From Plecoglossus altivelis (taxonomy: Eukaryota; Chordata; Actinopteri; Osmeriformes; Plecoglossidae): a DNA stretch of 64,000 nt. Both the position numbers and the translations under genes were made by a program. The notes under the pieces are model-generated. The model searched no databases. It was not told the origin of the DNA and saw nothing but the letters and a program-made list of their open reading frames with translations. Where the stretch lies: positions 17,219,394 to 17,283,393 of the forward strand of contig BROE01000003.1 of NCBI GenBank assembly GCA_036571765.1. The letters are read 5' to 3'. Of this stretch, positions 12,175-22,400 are shown piece by piece. Every line of letters starts with the position of its first letter. Within the stretch, counting starts at the first letter, position 1.

Positions 12175-12461
12175 AGATAAACAGGTACATTGTTTCATTG
12201 AGTGACACAAGCAATGATTACTTTTGTATTTTACTGGCAGAAGTTTATCAGGAGAGAGACTGAATCGAAAAACGTATAAGTCTATAGGCTGAAACGTAAT
12301 ACTTCTCAACCCGCACTCTACCCGGTTCACCTTGTAAACAAATGAGTATTTAGAGATTAGACGTGTGTGGAAAAAGTGCTTTTGACAACGTTTTTGATAT
12401 TTTACACAGAACAAATGACGGAAGCGCCTCATGTTTGCGTTTCTCTGCCAACTGTGGCGCC

Positions 12462-14229
12462 TCAGTAGTTTTTAAAGAAGGTTTCCTCCAAGACCTCTGT
12501 GAACCTGTCCTTCATCTGCAGCCGAAAGTTACTGTACCACTCCAGCAGCTTCCTCCTCCTCTCCGTCCTCTCCTCCGGGCTCCTCCTCTTCTCCTTCTCC
12601 AGGAGGCTTGGAAGTTCCCTCCAGTCCTGGACGTAGATGAAGGGGGCTTCGGCCTCCTTCAGGAGGCGTAGCGGGGAACTGGGCCCGGCGGAGCAGCGCC
12701 CGGGGGTCACGACATCCTCCACCACGGGGATGGAGCCGTAGGAACAGGCCTCGTAGATGCGGTAGCACTCGGTGTTGATGCCCACTGGACAGAGGGTTAG
12801 CTCGCTCTGAGCCAGAGCTGTCTGGTAGCGCCGCAGGCTGTCAGCGGTCTCCTGGGGCAACCACCTGACGGGGGGGAGGGGGGACGGGGGGATGGCAGAT
12901 CAACATAGACAAGGACCCCAATTAGATTAGAAATGTTTGCGATGAAGGGCGAGACTCAAGAAACTTGACCAAGAGGGACTACTTGGGCGGTGTACCTGTA
13001 AGTCACAGGGTTCAACTGTAGATACACACAGGGATAACTTGAAGGTTTCATTACACAGAGGGCCAGGTGATAACCATACCTCTGGAGTTAACTACTTTGT
13101 TTAGTAGTTACAATACTGATACACAGGAAGTTTAAAATGAGATTTGAATGAATCTCAGTTTTACAGAACAAGCTCTGATTTGATCGTGTTGATGTGGTTG
13201 TCAGTGTTGTCCTTTGTATTCTGCTGTTACGCAAGCCCTGGCTGCAAAACACATTTCCCCTTTTAGGAGAACAAACATGGTGGTTGAACATGGACAGAAA
13301 TGCTCCAGAGCTCCAGTGAAAGGCTGAGGGAGGGACGTACTGAGGGAGGGACGTACTGAGGGAGGGACGTGCTGAGGGAGGGACGTGCTGAGGGAGGGAC
13401 GTGCTGAGGGAGGGACGTGCTGAGGGAGGGACGTGCTGAGGGAGGGACGTACTGAGGGAGGGACGTACTGAGGGAGGGACGTACTGAGGGAGGGACGTAC
13501 TGAGGGAGGGACGGTCTGAGGGAGGGGCGTACTGAGGGAGGGACGTACTTCTCTCTAGCGGTCATGATGCACTCCTTCTCCATGCCAGCCTGCTTCAGAA
13601 CGCTCACCAGCATCTCCCTGGAGGAGTTCTTGTAGACGGTTCCCAGGAAGTTACAAAGGTAGGGCCTGCTGGAACTTACCATGTGTGTGTTCGGGGTGAT
13701 GACAGGGAACTGTCTGTACCTACAACCAGACAAACAGACAGGTGAAGATTATTTTAGATTTTTTTTTTGTCAGCTTCAGCGTTTGTCTGAATGGATATGC
13801 AATGGATGCAGCTGGACAAGAAATGCAGAGGAAGAGAGACACGCTCAGAACATGATCCTAGAGACAGCAGGTGGACGTACGTGGCTACTCCTAACGGCCA
13901 CTGAAAGACGTCCTTGTTGTTGACCCAGGGGCTGTCGTAGACCAGGAACAGCAGATCCACAAAGCCTCCGTGCCTCTTCAAGTAAGGGCTGATCCAGTCG
14001 TTGGTGCAGTGCTCGCTGCCCAGCAGGACCACGCCCACGTGGGCCACCGTGTTCGCCTGGACCAGGGTCTGCACGTGTTGGAGCCATCTGGTGGCGTAGG
14101 ATATCTTTTGCTGCTCACGGCCATTCAGAACCACAACAACACTGTCCGAGTCCAAAGGAACGTGCCCTTGAACTACTGCTGGGCCAGTGTAGAAACTACA
14201 CAGAGGGAGAAAGAGAAAGGTGGAAAATG

Positions 14230-14269
<40 letters not shown>

Positions 14270-15353
14270 CAGTAGATCTGAGGTCTCTAACCCTATTCCT
14301 GTAAAGGTACCTGCCTGTTGGTTTTTGCTCCAAACACACTTATATGATCTGGTTCTTCACTATTTACCTGATCAACCAGCTACTTATTAGAATCAAATGT
14401 GTTAGACTAGTGTTGGAGCCAAAACCTTCAGGCAGATAGCCACCAGCCCCACCCCCCCCCCCCCACCACCACACACCACGCTGTGCTTTGAAAATGTATG
14501 AGTGTGTACTGTACTATGAGGTGTACCTGAAATCGATTTTCCCTGCCTGTAGATCCCCTTCTCTCCACTGTGCAGCTCTGTCAACGGGCCTAAGAGGCCC
14601 TTCCAAAATATGTTCCCAAAGGTAAAGTCCTGCAGGTAGGTAACATGATTCAACTAATGGACACATTACAAATCTGATGCTGTGTCATTCATTTATATAT
14701 ACTTGGGACAATGCCAATTTAGTTTAACACATTTCTCTAAAGGAAATCGTCACGTAACGGATAACATTGCAAACAGCCTGTCGTCCACAGGACATGAAAT
14801 ACTATGTGCGGAAAGATGGAATAGCTTAGCTACCTATAGCAGCTTTCCCCCAGATTTGAACTTTATATCTTTTGGGTCTGTTTTTGTCAACTCGTTCTTG
14901 GTATTGTCTGAAGGCCTCTCTTCGCTTGTTCAGTGCAGAGAGATAGTCCGCCTGCTCCTCTTCCCACGGGTTCCACTCGTAGCCCCCTGCAAACGAAGCT
15001 GCAACCGCTCTGCCTTTGACGCCACCTGGGATAAAGCATTGAAAGAAAGAGACATCCATCTACGTTTCATATTTTTCTTTGAGTAGATCGGCTACAAACA
15101 GTCACACACCATTGTCCTCTTAGCAGTTAGATAATGTCACAATCAAAGAAAGGACGCAGTTTGTTATGGTAGCTACTAAGCTAGCAAGCGATCTACATTG
15201 TATAGTACCTGCAGTTGCACCCGTCTTTTTCACCACTCTGTGAACACGGGAAATGACCTTAGTGCTAAAAAATACATTGTATGCAGAATATAGGGAGAAT
15301 GCCACATACACAAAAATGACCAAGATAAATATGTTTCGGCGATGTACTTTCAT
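12462..15353 (-). CDS. rxylt1: Ribitol xylosyltransferase 1 (TMEM5), 6 coding exons
   Basis: Coding exons on the minus strand are 15353-15209, 15025-14834, 14629-14527, 14195-13881, 13719-13549 and 12864-12462. They join in phase into 442 aa (human 443). RXYLT1 is a Golgi type II enzyme that transfers xylose from UDP-xylose to ribitol-5-phosphate during O-mannosyl glycan assembly on alpha-dystroglycan. Visible features: a short cytoplasmic basic end, a membrane anchor at about residues 8-30 (IFILVIFVYVAFSLYSAY), EWNPWEEE and VQIWGKAAIGLYLWEH in the stem/catalytic junction, VVVVLNGRE, NDWISPYLKRHGGF, the DVFQWPLGVATYRQFPV segment, and the family-typical CPVGINTECYRIYEACSYG near residues 334-352. 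All introns are GT-AG. The exon-5 donor is merged with a 16-bp tandem array (separate entry). The gene lies directly upstream of srgap1 on the same strand, as in human. Confidence 0.95.
13325..13548 (-). repeat. 16-bp minisatellite that includes the rxylt1 exon-5 splice donor
   Basis: Fourteen copies of a 16-bp unit (plus strand tgagggagggacgtac; minus strand GTACGTCCCTCCCTCA) with an exact 16-bp period. On the minus strand the last copy (13548) supplies the GTACGT donor of rxylt1 exon 5. Copies 1, 2 and 8-11 keep CAGTACGTCC. Copy 13 has GTACGC. Copies 3-7 have GCACGT, and copy 12 has lost the GT. The exon-5 reading frame stays open across the whole array. Confidence 0.95.
14229..14268. repeat. 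GT microsatellite in rxylt1 intron 3
   Basis: (GT)n of about 19 units, directly upstream (in plus coordinates) of a palindromic element. Confidence 0.9.
14275..14440. mobile_element. Palindromic hAT-type MITE in rxylt1 intron 3
   Basis: The left arm (ggtctctaaccctattcctg ... ctgcctgttggtttttgctccaa) matches the reverse complement of the right arm (ctgcctgaaggttttggctccaa), with a gaatcaaatgtgtta-type inner segment. This layout is that of a widespread teleost non-autonomous hAT family. The right terminus is truncated or diverged near a poly-C tract, and I could not define target-site duplications. Confidence 0.6.
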
Positions 15354-15779
15354 ATTTTCCTCTCACGTAACCATCCTGTATCAGTGTGGTTATGTAGACT
15401 AGCTTAGCTCGAGTGAATTCCGGCAAGACTGTTTACAGCGTGAGGACCCCGATAAATAGGCTAACGTGACATTTGCCTGACTGGAATTAAATTATTCCAT
15501 GGTTGTAAAAATATAAATATATCTCTATGCAATCTTAGATGAACTAAGAAATATATTTTTGAGATACGCTTCCATATTTGTTAGAAATATTGACGCAAAT
15601 AGGTTGAAAATATGTAATATCATCTTTGGATGCAGCATGTATAGCTAGTCTCATGTGCCTCCCCGGATGTTACACAACACGTTCTAATATGGGAACATAC
15701 CCCTAAGGACTGGCAGATACTTTTCTCAGAAGGAAAGGTCGGAGTGTCCTCATACAAGCAAAGTGGTTACCCACAAATA
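15354..15779. promoter_or_regulatory. Candidate bidirectional promoter between rxylt1 and uqcrfs1
   Basis: Only 426 bp separate the divergent start codons of rxylt1 (minus, 15353) and uqcrfs1 (plus, 15780). The interval is AT-rich rather than a CpG island. An ETS-like CCGGAA lies on the minus strand at 15423-15418, a common element of housekeeping divergent promoters. No TATA box is evident near either start. Shared regulation is inferred from the spacing. Confidence 0.6.
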
Positions 15780-17049
15780 ATGATAACTTTAGCAGCTCGT
15801 TCCGGGGCTTTGGCTCCGTACTTGCAAGTGACAGGCGGATCCCTCAAAGCGTTGGTGCCTGGAGTCGTGAAGGGAGATGCGTTTTTCAAGAATGCCTCTG
15901 CTCCCTGCTTCAATAGTAAGTAACTTTATGCAAACTTATTGCTGTTGCCGTTTAGTTACATATTTGAGCGTGAGATAAGGAAAGTCCGCGTGTCATGTGT
16001 AAACATTTAAAAAAGCATTTTCTTCTGATGAATCAAACGATGATAACAGCCTTTGCCAACAGCATTATGCATTAGGTCACTTAGGAGTCTTGTTATATCA
16101 GCCAACATGTTAGTGACATGGCGGCTGCATATTATGTCATAACAACAAGTGTATGTTCAGTGCTGACAAACTCGACACTTACATAGTATACAACAAAACC
16201 TCAGCAATATCATGTTTCTTACAAAACTGCTATTAAATGTATGCAAGGATAGTCAAGTAACAGTAATATTTACGGTGCAATAAGCTTATCTTTACATTGT
16301 CATGAGCTGAGCTACTCCACTGGCATTAATAGAATGCAGCAGATGGAATGCTGATCAGGCCCTTGACCTGTTCCCATGTTGTCCCTGCAATGTCGGTGCA
16401 TGCTGTCCCATCCAGCTTGTTCTGTCTGTGGTTGACAGCTTCAGGTGGAGTCCGTCAGGCCCACACAGACATCAAGATACCCGACTTCTCTGACTACCGT
16501 CGCCCAGAAGTTCAGGATCCCAAGGCTTCGTCCCAGGAGAGCGGAGACTCCCGCAGGACCTTCTCCTACATGATGACGGCCGGCTTCTCCATAGTGGCGG
16601 TCTACTCAGCCAAGACCGTGGTCACCCAGTTCGTCTCCTCCATGAGTGCCTCGGCAGACGTCCTGGCCCTGTCCAAGATCGAGGTCAAGCTGGGAGACAT
16701 CCCAGAGGGGAAGAATGTCACCCTGAAGTGGAGAGGCAAACCTCTGTTCGTCCGCCACCGTTCGGAGAAAGAGATCGCTGCAGAGGCGGCCGTGGATCTG
16801 TCTGAGCTACGGGACCCCCAGCACGATAAGGACCGCGTGGCCAACCCCCAGTGGGTCATCGTCATCGGGGTGTGCACGCATTTGGGTTGCGTCCCCATCG
16901 CCAACTCCGGAGACTATGGGGGCTACTACTGTCCCTGCCATGGCTCCCACTACGACGCCTCGGGTCGGATCAGGAAGGGGCCCGCGCCCCTTAACCTGGA
17001 GGTGCCCTACTACGAGTTCCTGGATGACGAGACGGTCGTAGTGGGATAG
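15780..17049 (+). CDS. uqcrfs1: Cytochrome b-c1 complex Rieske iron-sulfur subunit, 2 exons
   Basis: Exon 1 is 15780-15915 (ends AAT A|GTAAGT) and exon 2 is 16439-17049; joined they encode 248 aa. The product carries the 2Fe-2S cluster that passes electrons from ubiquinol to cytochrome c1 in mitochondrial complex III. Mature protein starts around residue 53 (AHTDIKIPDF) and is 196 aa, as in human. A transmembrane helix follows at about residues 85-112. Hinge residues SSMSASADVLA, cluster ligands in CTHLGC (Cys191, His193) and CPCHGSH (Cys210, His213), and the disulfide cysteines (196, 212) are all present. The N-terminal presequence is about 52 residues against 78 in human, so its central part is missing. 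An alternative acceptor six bases downstream would drop two residues in frame. The longer open stretch upstream of exon 2 (from 16348) is intronic. Confidence 0.96.
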
Positions 17050-17132
17050 GAGCTTCAGTTTGTTTTCTAGTGTGTTTTTTTTGGAATGGGTCTATCTTGA
17101 GATCTCTGAATCTGAAAAGGTTTCTCCTGCCT

Positions 17133-17138
17133 AATAAA
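17133..17138 (+). promoter_or_regulatory. uqcrfs1: Poly(A) signal of uqcrfs1
   Basis: AATAAA 84 bp after the uqcrfs1 stop codon, giving a very short 3'UTR that ends near 17150-17165. Confidence 0.85.
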
Positions 17139-17170
17139 GAGACGTTTTAACGATCCAAAAATCACAGTCT

Positions 17171-17176
17171 TTTATT
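17171..17176 (-). promoter_or_regulatory. Poly(A) signal of the c19orf12 homologue
   Basis: AATAAA on the minus strand, about 530 bp past the stop codon at 17709-17707. 17177-17706 is then its 3'UTR. Cleavage is expected near 17140-17160, overlapping the uqcrfs1 end. An upstream ATTAAA on the minus strand near 17560 could give a shorter form. Confidence 0.6.
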
Positions 17177-17706
17177 GACTGATTGTAATCCCTTCATTCA
17201 ATAGCATTCTGTATCCTTTAACAGTTGTCAATAACCACTCGTAAATAGTAGCATGATCTAGATATACTTGGCACTTGATTGTATACGTGGTCTAAATAAA
17301 TACAACACTGTGCTGCTTTAAAAAAAACTGCAGACTGTGTCTACTTACTGGCTGCAGCAGTAGCAGCTTTCACAATTGAGAAGATTCAAATGGCATAAAA
17401 CATAAACTCACGTCAAATTCCCAGCGACTGGCTTTCTTCAGATCCACCACCATTAAAGCACATATTATTGCATATATTTCACTTCATCAAAGATATAGTT
17501 GATGTTAAAAACTGGGCCAAAATGTTCTCCAACACACACCTATACAGCTTCCAAATCTTCCAGTTTAATGGATAACAGTCTCCTCGTTTCGTGTTGATTT
17601 TCACGAGGCTCTTAGACCAGCTTCTTCTTCTTCTCTGGTATCAGGGTACCGTGACCCTCTCTGTCTCAGTTCCCAAATGGTTCATATCCATCCACCACAA
17701 TTCCCC

Positions 17707-18315
17707 TTAGTCCACATAGTGTACTTCTGCCTGGAGTTCCTTTGTTATGTAACTAAGGAGTGCTGCAGTGACTTGTTGCTGAAGGCTGGTGTTGCCCATG
17801 ACCAGAGCAGTTAGCTGGGCCAGATCAGTCCACTGGATCTCCCCCATGATGGCCATGACATCCTCATAGAGCCTCTGCTGTTGTTGGGGGGCCAGCTCCA
17901 TGATGATCTGAGGAAGAGGCTTGAACTGGCCGCTGGTCAACCAGCATCCAAGCAGCCCTCCCACAGCGCCCCCTGGTGAAAAGGAGGGAAGTGAGTAAGA
18001 GAGGACATCATAGTAAAGAACGTGTTTGATTAAATCCTCCCAAGTCTATGTCCTCCACAAATCACGTGAATAAAGTCGAACGATATTCAGTATACGCATA
18101 CTATTTTTCCCTCTGTCTAGATCAGAGACACTGACAATCCCTAAAGTACTCTCACCTACTGCTATTCCAAGTGGCCCACCAACCAGCCCCCCAGCGAAGG
18201 CCAGACCTCCGGCAGCGACAGCTCCCTTACTGGAACCTTTCACCGTGGACTTGATCTGTTGGTTGGCCGATAACTCGCAACAGAGTCGCATGACGTCATC
18301 CACTTTTTTTGACAT
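17707..18315 (-). CDS. c19orf12: C19orf12 homologue (glycine-zipper membrane protein of mitochondria/ER), 2 coding exons
   Basis: Coding exons 18315-18156 and 17972-17707 (minus strand) join in phase 1 to give 141 aa, the length of the short human isoform. The protein starts MSKKVDDVMRLCCELSANQ. A Gly/Ala-rich membrane hairpin (AAGGLAFAGGLVGGPLGIAV then GGAVGGLLGCWLTSGQFKP) spans roughly residues 33-75, followed by the conserved soluble tail (QIIMEL, WTDLAQLTALVMG, LLSYITKELQAEVHY). Human C19orf12 is a mitochondria/ER/MAM-associated protein whose loss causes MPAN neurodegeneration; its biochemical role is not firmly known. The start codon sits one base inside an acceptor (tcatacag|gATG), so exon 1 is non-coding. 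The gene is convergent with uqcrfs1 and divergent from uri1, the human 19q12 neighbourhood. Confidence 0.93.
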
Positions 18316-18520
18316 CCTGTATGATTTTGGTTTCAGAACAAATTATTGTGATGGTCCTATAGAACTGAACATTTCACCGAAATTACTGTTGTTACAATGT
18401 ATTACACCAATACTTTACGGAGTCATTCCTCGGTAAATATCGTATTACATGTCAAAACAACAGTGACAAATAACATACCTCGTTGGTTAATTTCAGTACT
18501 TGAATCCCTTTCGAAACATT
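18316..18520 (-). other. c19orf12: 5' non-coding exon and first intron of the c19orf12 homologue
   Basis: On the minus strand a donor AACGAG|GTATGT (exon end 18479) pairs with the acceptor at 18316-18318 just before the ATG. This implies a non-coding first exon starting somewhere above 18480 and a 163-bp intron. The transcription start is not defined by the sequence. Confidence 0.55.
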
Positions 18521-19464
18521 TATCTGTAGAGCGATATTCCACGGGTTACCCCTGATGTGTTGAGCTTTGTCACTATCGCGGTGGTTTGTGGGTCATCTCT
18601 GTTTCCTGTAAATGCTCTACATCACAAAGCATCTTAGCCAATCAGATACAAACTTTATAATAAGGGGATTCAGAAAACTGCACAGTAATTTTAAAGCCGA
18701 TTCAGATTACAGAGACAACAGTTAGAAACATTTCAGGGTATATTCATGGGTTGTTATTTAACTCAAACATGGGTAAACTCATGGGACATCACACCCGATG
18801 TGTACAAGTCAAAAGACCGCGTGGCTACGTGTTTACTTACACCTAATCTCTGGTACCGTACATGTTATGTACACCTTGACTGTATTTGAACAAAAAATAT
18901 ACGTAAATCACAGTTCAAGTCCATGACAAGAAACTGTGTGCTCATTGTTTTTATTTCACTGCAATTTACATTATGTAGTTGACAACATACTCCTTTGTGC
19001 AACATTACTGCAATTCAGTGCGGCAACAAATCACATAGAGCGTCGGTATGTAGCAGTGATAACATACGAACATGTTCAAATCAAAATATAAATTATACTG
19101 AAAATGAAATGCCGTGTATTTATGTAATATTTGTTGTGATTCCCCAGTACCCAGGGTACACCGCGAAGCAGATGGAATATGGCGCAGGGTCAGTGACGGG
19201 AGGAGGACGCTGATCTGCTGAAGGAATATAATTCCGTGGATATTTCTGGGGATCATGCTGAAATCCTGATATGAGAGTGTGAAATGGTCTTATTTCCGAA
19301 TTGCTGGATAACTACCACTGCCCCATTGATGAATAAGACAACGGGTTTCAGGAATACCTGCAACTGCATTCATAAACATTTCTTTAGGACTCACAACCCT
19401 TGATCTTTGTTTGGTTCACAAACGTCACAATTTCCATTCGATTGGCTGGCAAACAAATGGGAAT
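18521..19464. promoter_or_regulatory. Divergent intergenic region between c19orf12 and uri1
   Basis: About 0.95 kb of AT-rich unique DNA with no recognised gene, separating two genes that point away from each other. It must contain both promoters. No TATA box or CpG island stands out. Confidence 0.5.
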
Positions 19465-22400
19465 ATGGATAAGAAAAGTAAAACGAATATCGATATACCA
19501 CGGGGAATTGATAAACTTCGAGAAGAACACATGAAGGTAAAATAAACGGACGCAGCTGGCTAAAGGGGCTCGCTAGCGATATAGCTGCCATGCACGCGGC
19601 GTGGTGATATCAGAATCTTGCAACTTAATATGATTTGATCCACGTTTTTACTGCACATTTTTTTATGACAGTTGATGTTTTGCAGGAAGTTGTTTGCAGA
19701 GAGTATCTGCTGGTAAACATTCACCCCCCCCAATGCAATGCAGAGTTTCACTTTCTGCTAGGCGATTTTCGAGAAGCTTCCTCATATGTCGGTCACATGT
19801 TGTTTCTTTACGGTTAGATTCGAATTTTACTTTGTGAGCTCCGATGAAAATGTATTAGAATATTCAATGAAACGTAACAAAGAAATTTGTTTTAAAGCCT
19901 TTATGTTGTTAGCGTTGCACTATGACACTTAATACACATTTAAAGAGGCTTCTTTGAGCCATTGGCCCAGTTTGATGCAGATTTCAAATCAGTCGCACCT
20001 TTGAACCGACTGGGCAAAAACCAACTGCCAACCTATCTGCCTTTAATTGACGGACCTTTAGATTCAGACCGTATTAATTATGAGACTTTTTCTAATGCAT
20101 CCTCATTCTGCACAGCCTGTGTGTCTGGGCTGACGTCCAACAGATGAGAGCACTGTAACAAAAGAAACTGTTGCAGAATGTGTGTAGCATAACTCGCTAA
20201 GAGACTTCCTACTCTTTCCATCCAAACATTATTATCAAATACTTTGAAGTACGGTCCTTGAGACTGTCCTTGTGTAACAGAAACCACTGTATAACAAACA
20301 ACAACAACAACAGCATTTGACGTTTAAAATGGAGGAAAATCCTGTGCAGGTGTTCCAGTCTGCTTGAGGCAGCCCAGGCGTGGTGATGTGGGGCAGGCAT
20401 CAGAGAAGCTCCACCCTGGGGTGCCTCCACCCTGGGGTGACCCCACTGGAAGGGGAAGGGATCTGGGAACAGTGTGGGCTTTTGACGAGGGGTGGACAAT
20501 CCTGGTCCTCAAGGGCCACCGTCTTGAAAGTTTTCAACGTTTCCCTGCTCCAGCACACCTGATTCAAATAAATGGGTCGTTATCAAGCTCTGTGGAAGCC
20601 TGATCGTTAGAATCAGGTGTGCTGAAGCAGGGAAACGTCTCAAATCTTCAGGACAGTGGCCCCCTGAGAACCAGGATTGCCCACCCCTTGCTTTGACCCT
20701 GGTCTGGCACAGCCTGGAGGGGGGGTCTTTTAAAAGTTGATGTACCTAATATGTTGTAGTGTAATTCATGAATCTGGAAGTTTCTTTATGAAGCAAATAC
20801 TCCAAGGAATTGATTATCTGTCATAGGTGGGAAGTCTACATGCTGTTCGAATGTTCTTAGTAGAAGTGTTCTTAGTAGAGAGAAGCCCTTTGATGTTGCA
20901 GTCTCAGATAGTAATACGAGTTTCTCAACAGGTGGTGAAAGACTGTGACAGTCAGATTCAGCACTGGTGAGTTTTGTCTTTGCTGGCAGGACACTGATTA
21001 AACCCCTCCTCAACTCAAACGAAATAGGCGCCTCGCTGCTTTTTCTAAAGTAGGCTAGCTCTAGGATTGTCTGATCATTCGGACGTTTGTCGCGCATATT
21101 GCATTGATAATTTCATATCTCACTTATGTAGTATGGTGAACCTATGGAATAATCTTTACTTTTTTTTCTTTCTTTTTAAAAATCTAACAGGAAAAAGGTA
21201 GAGGGAGATTATGATGCTCTGGAAGATCGACTCCGAACGCTCCCGGACAAGCTGTCCTATGACATCATGGTATGACCCAATGCTTAGGAGACAGGTTCCA
21301 TGGTAACAAGCGAACGCAGCACCAATAGGTCCCAAAGCAGTAGTCGCTGCTGCAAAACTCCCTCCTCTTCCCTCTGGCAGAAGTTGGGATCACGCAGCTC
21401 CATCTTCTCTACGACTGTCACCTACTTCTGAACTCCCCACTGACGTGTCTTCCTTTCTGCTTGCTCTCGCTTCTCCATGTTGCGTCAGGTGCCGTTCGGT
21501 CCACTCGCCTTCATGCCGGGGAAGATGGTTCACACAAACGAGGTCACGGTCCTGCTAGGAGACAACTGGTTTGCCAAGTGCTCAGCCAAGCAGGCCCAGG
21601 AGATAGTGGGACACCGAAAACAACGTGAGTTTGAGAATCTGCGTGTTGAATGATAGGCGTCTCAACGCTACATATTTCCGTCCACTAGAGGGCGATGTGG
21701 TCTAAGATTTAGGTTGTGGAATCATCTGTCTTCCTGATCCACTGCTCCTTAACTGTTGTGCAGTCTTAATATTCTGTGTACTCCTCTTGTTCTAGGAACC
21801 CAAAATAACCACATTCAACCCTTAAGTAAAGCAGGTTAATTGAATTTAAAACCCCTAATCTATTTTTCCATGAATGTCAATTTTTGCCTCTTTAGGGTGC
21901 AGAAAGACTTGAATCATGTGTGTTTAGGTGTGAACTTGAATCCTGTTGAGATCGTGGAGGGGAGAAGCTACACATGAAACTGAAAGATGTAGTTTCATTT
22001 GAGTTCAATCAGAAGCACAAATCATCTAAACATCTTATTGTGTTTGTGTGTCTTTTATTTGTTTGTGCGGTGTGTATAATAGTTTTTCTAAATGACCCAA
22101 AGACAATCATTGTACCCTAGTAGCGTGTAGTTTTCATGGACATATGAACATAGACAGTGTTTCACTTTGTCTAATGTTGGAGTCACTCTAGGAAAAGTCA
22201 TCCATTTTTAAGATGGAAAAAAGAAACATGTAGGGTGTTTTCTCTGTTGATAGACACAGTGGCAGGTCATTATAGACCCCTAAGACAACACAGGTTAAGG
22301 GAGGTTAACCTTAAGGTTAAACCACACATTCATTGCAGACGAATGTGTGGTTTCCAATGTGTGGTCATGAGGTAAGGCTTTGGTAGCATGGTAGCTTTCA

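Noticed and set aside
13263..13733. 156-residue open frame on the minus strand
   Set aside because: Only the first part is rxylt1 exon 5; the rest is intronic array read in frame past the splice donor.
16020..16110. TGATGA box in the uqcrfs1 intron resembling a C/D snoRNA
   Set aside because: No D box at suitable distance and no terminal stem.
16348..16438. Upstream ATG that would extend uqcrfs1 exon 2 at its 5' side
   Set aside because: It is intron sequence; exon 1 at 15780-15915 supplies the family N-terminus and joins in phase at 16439.
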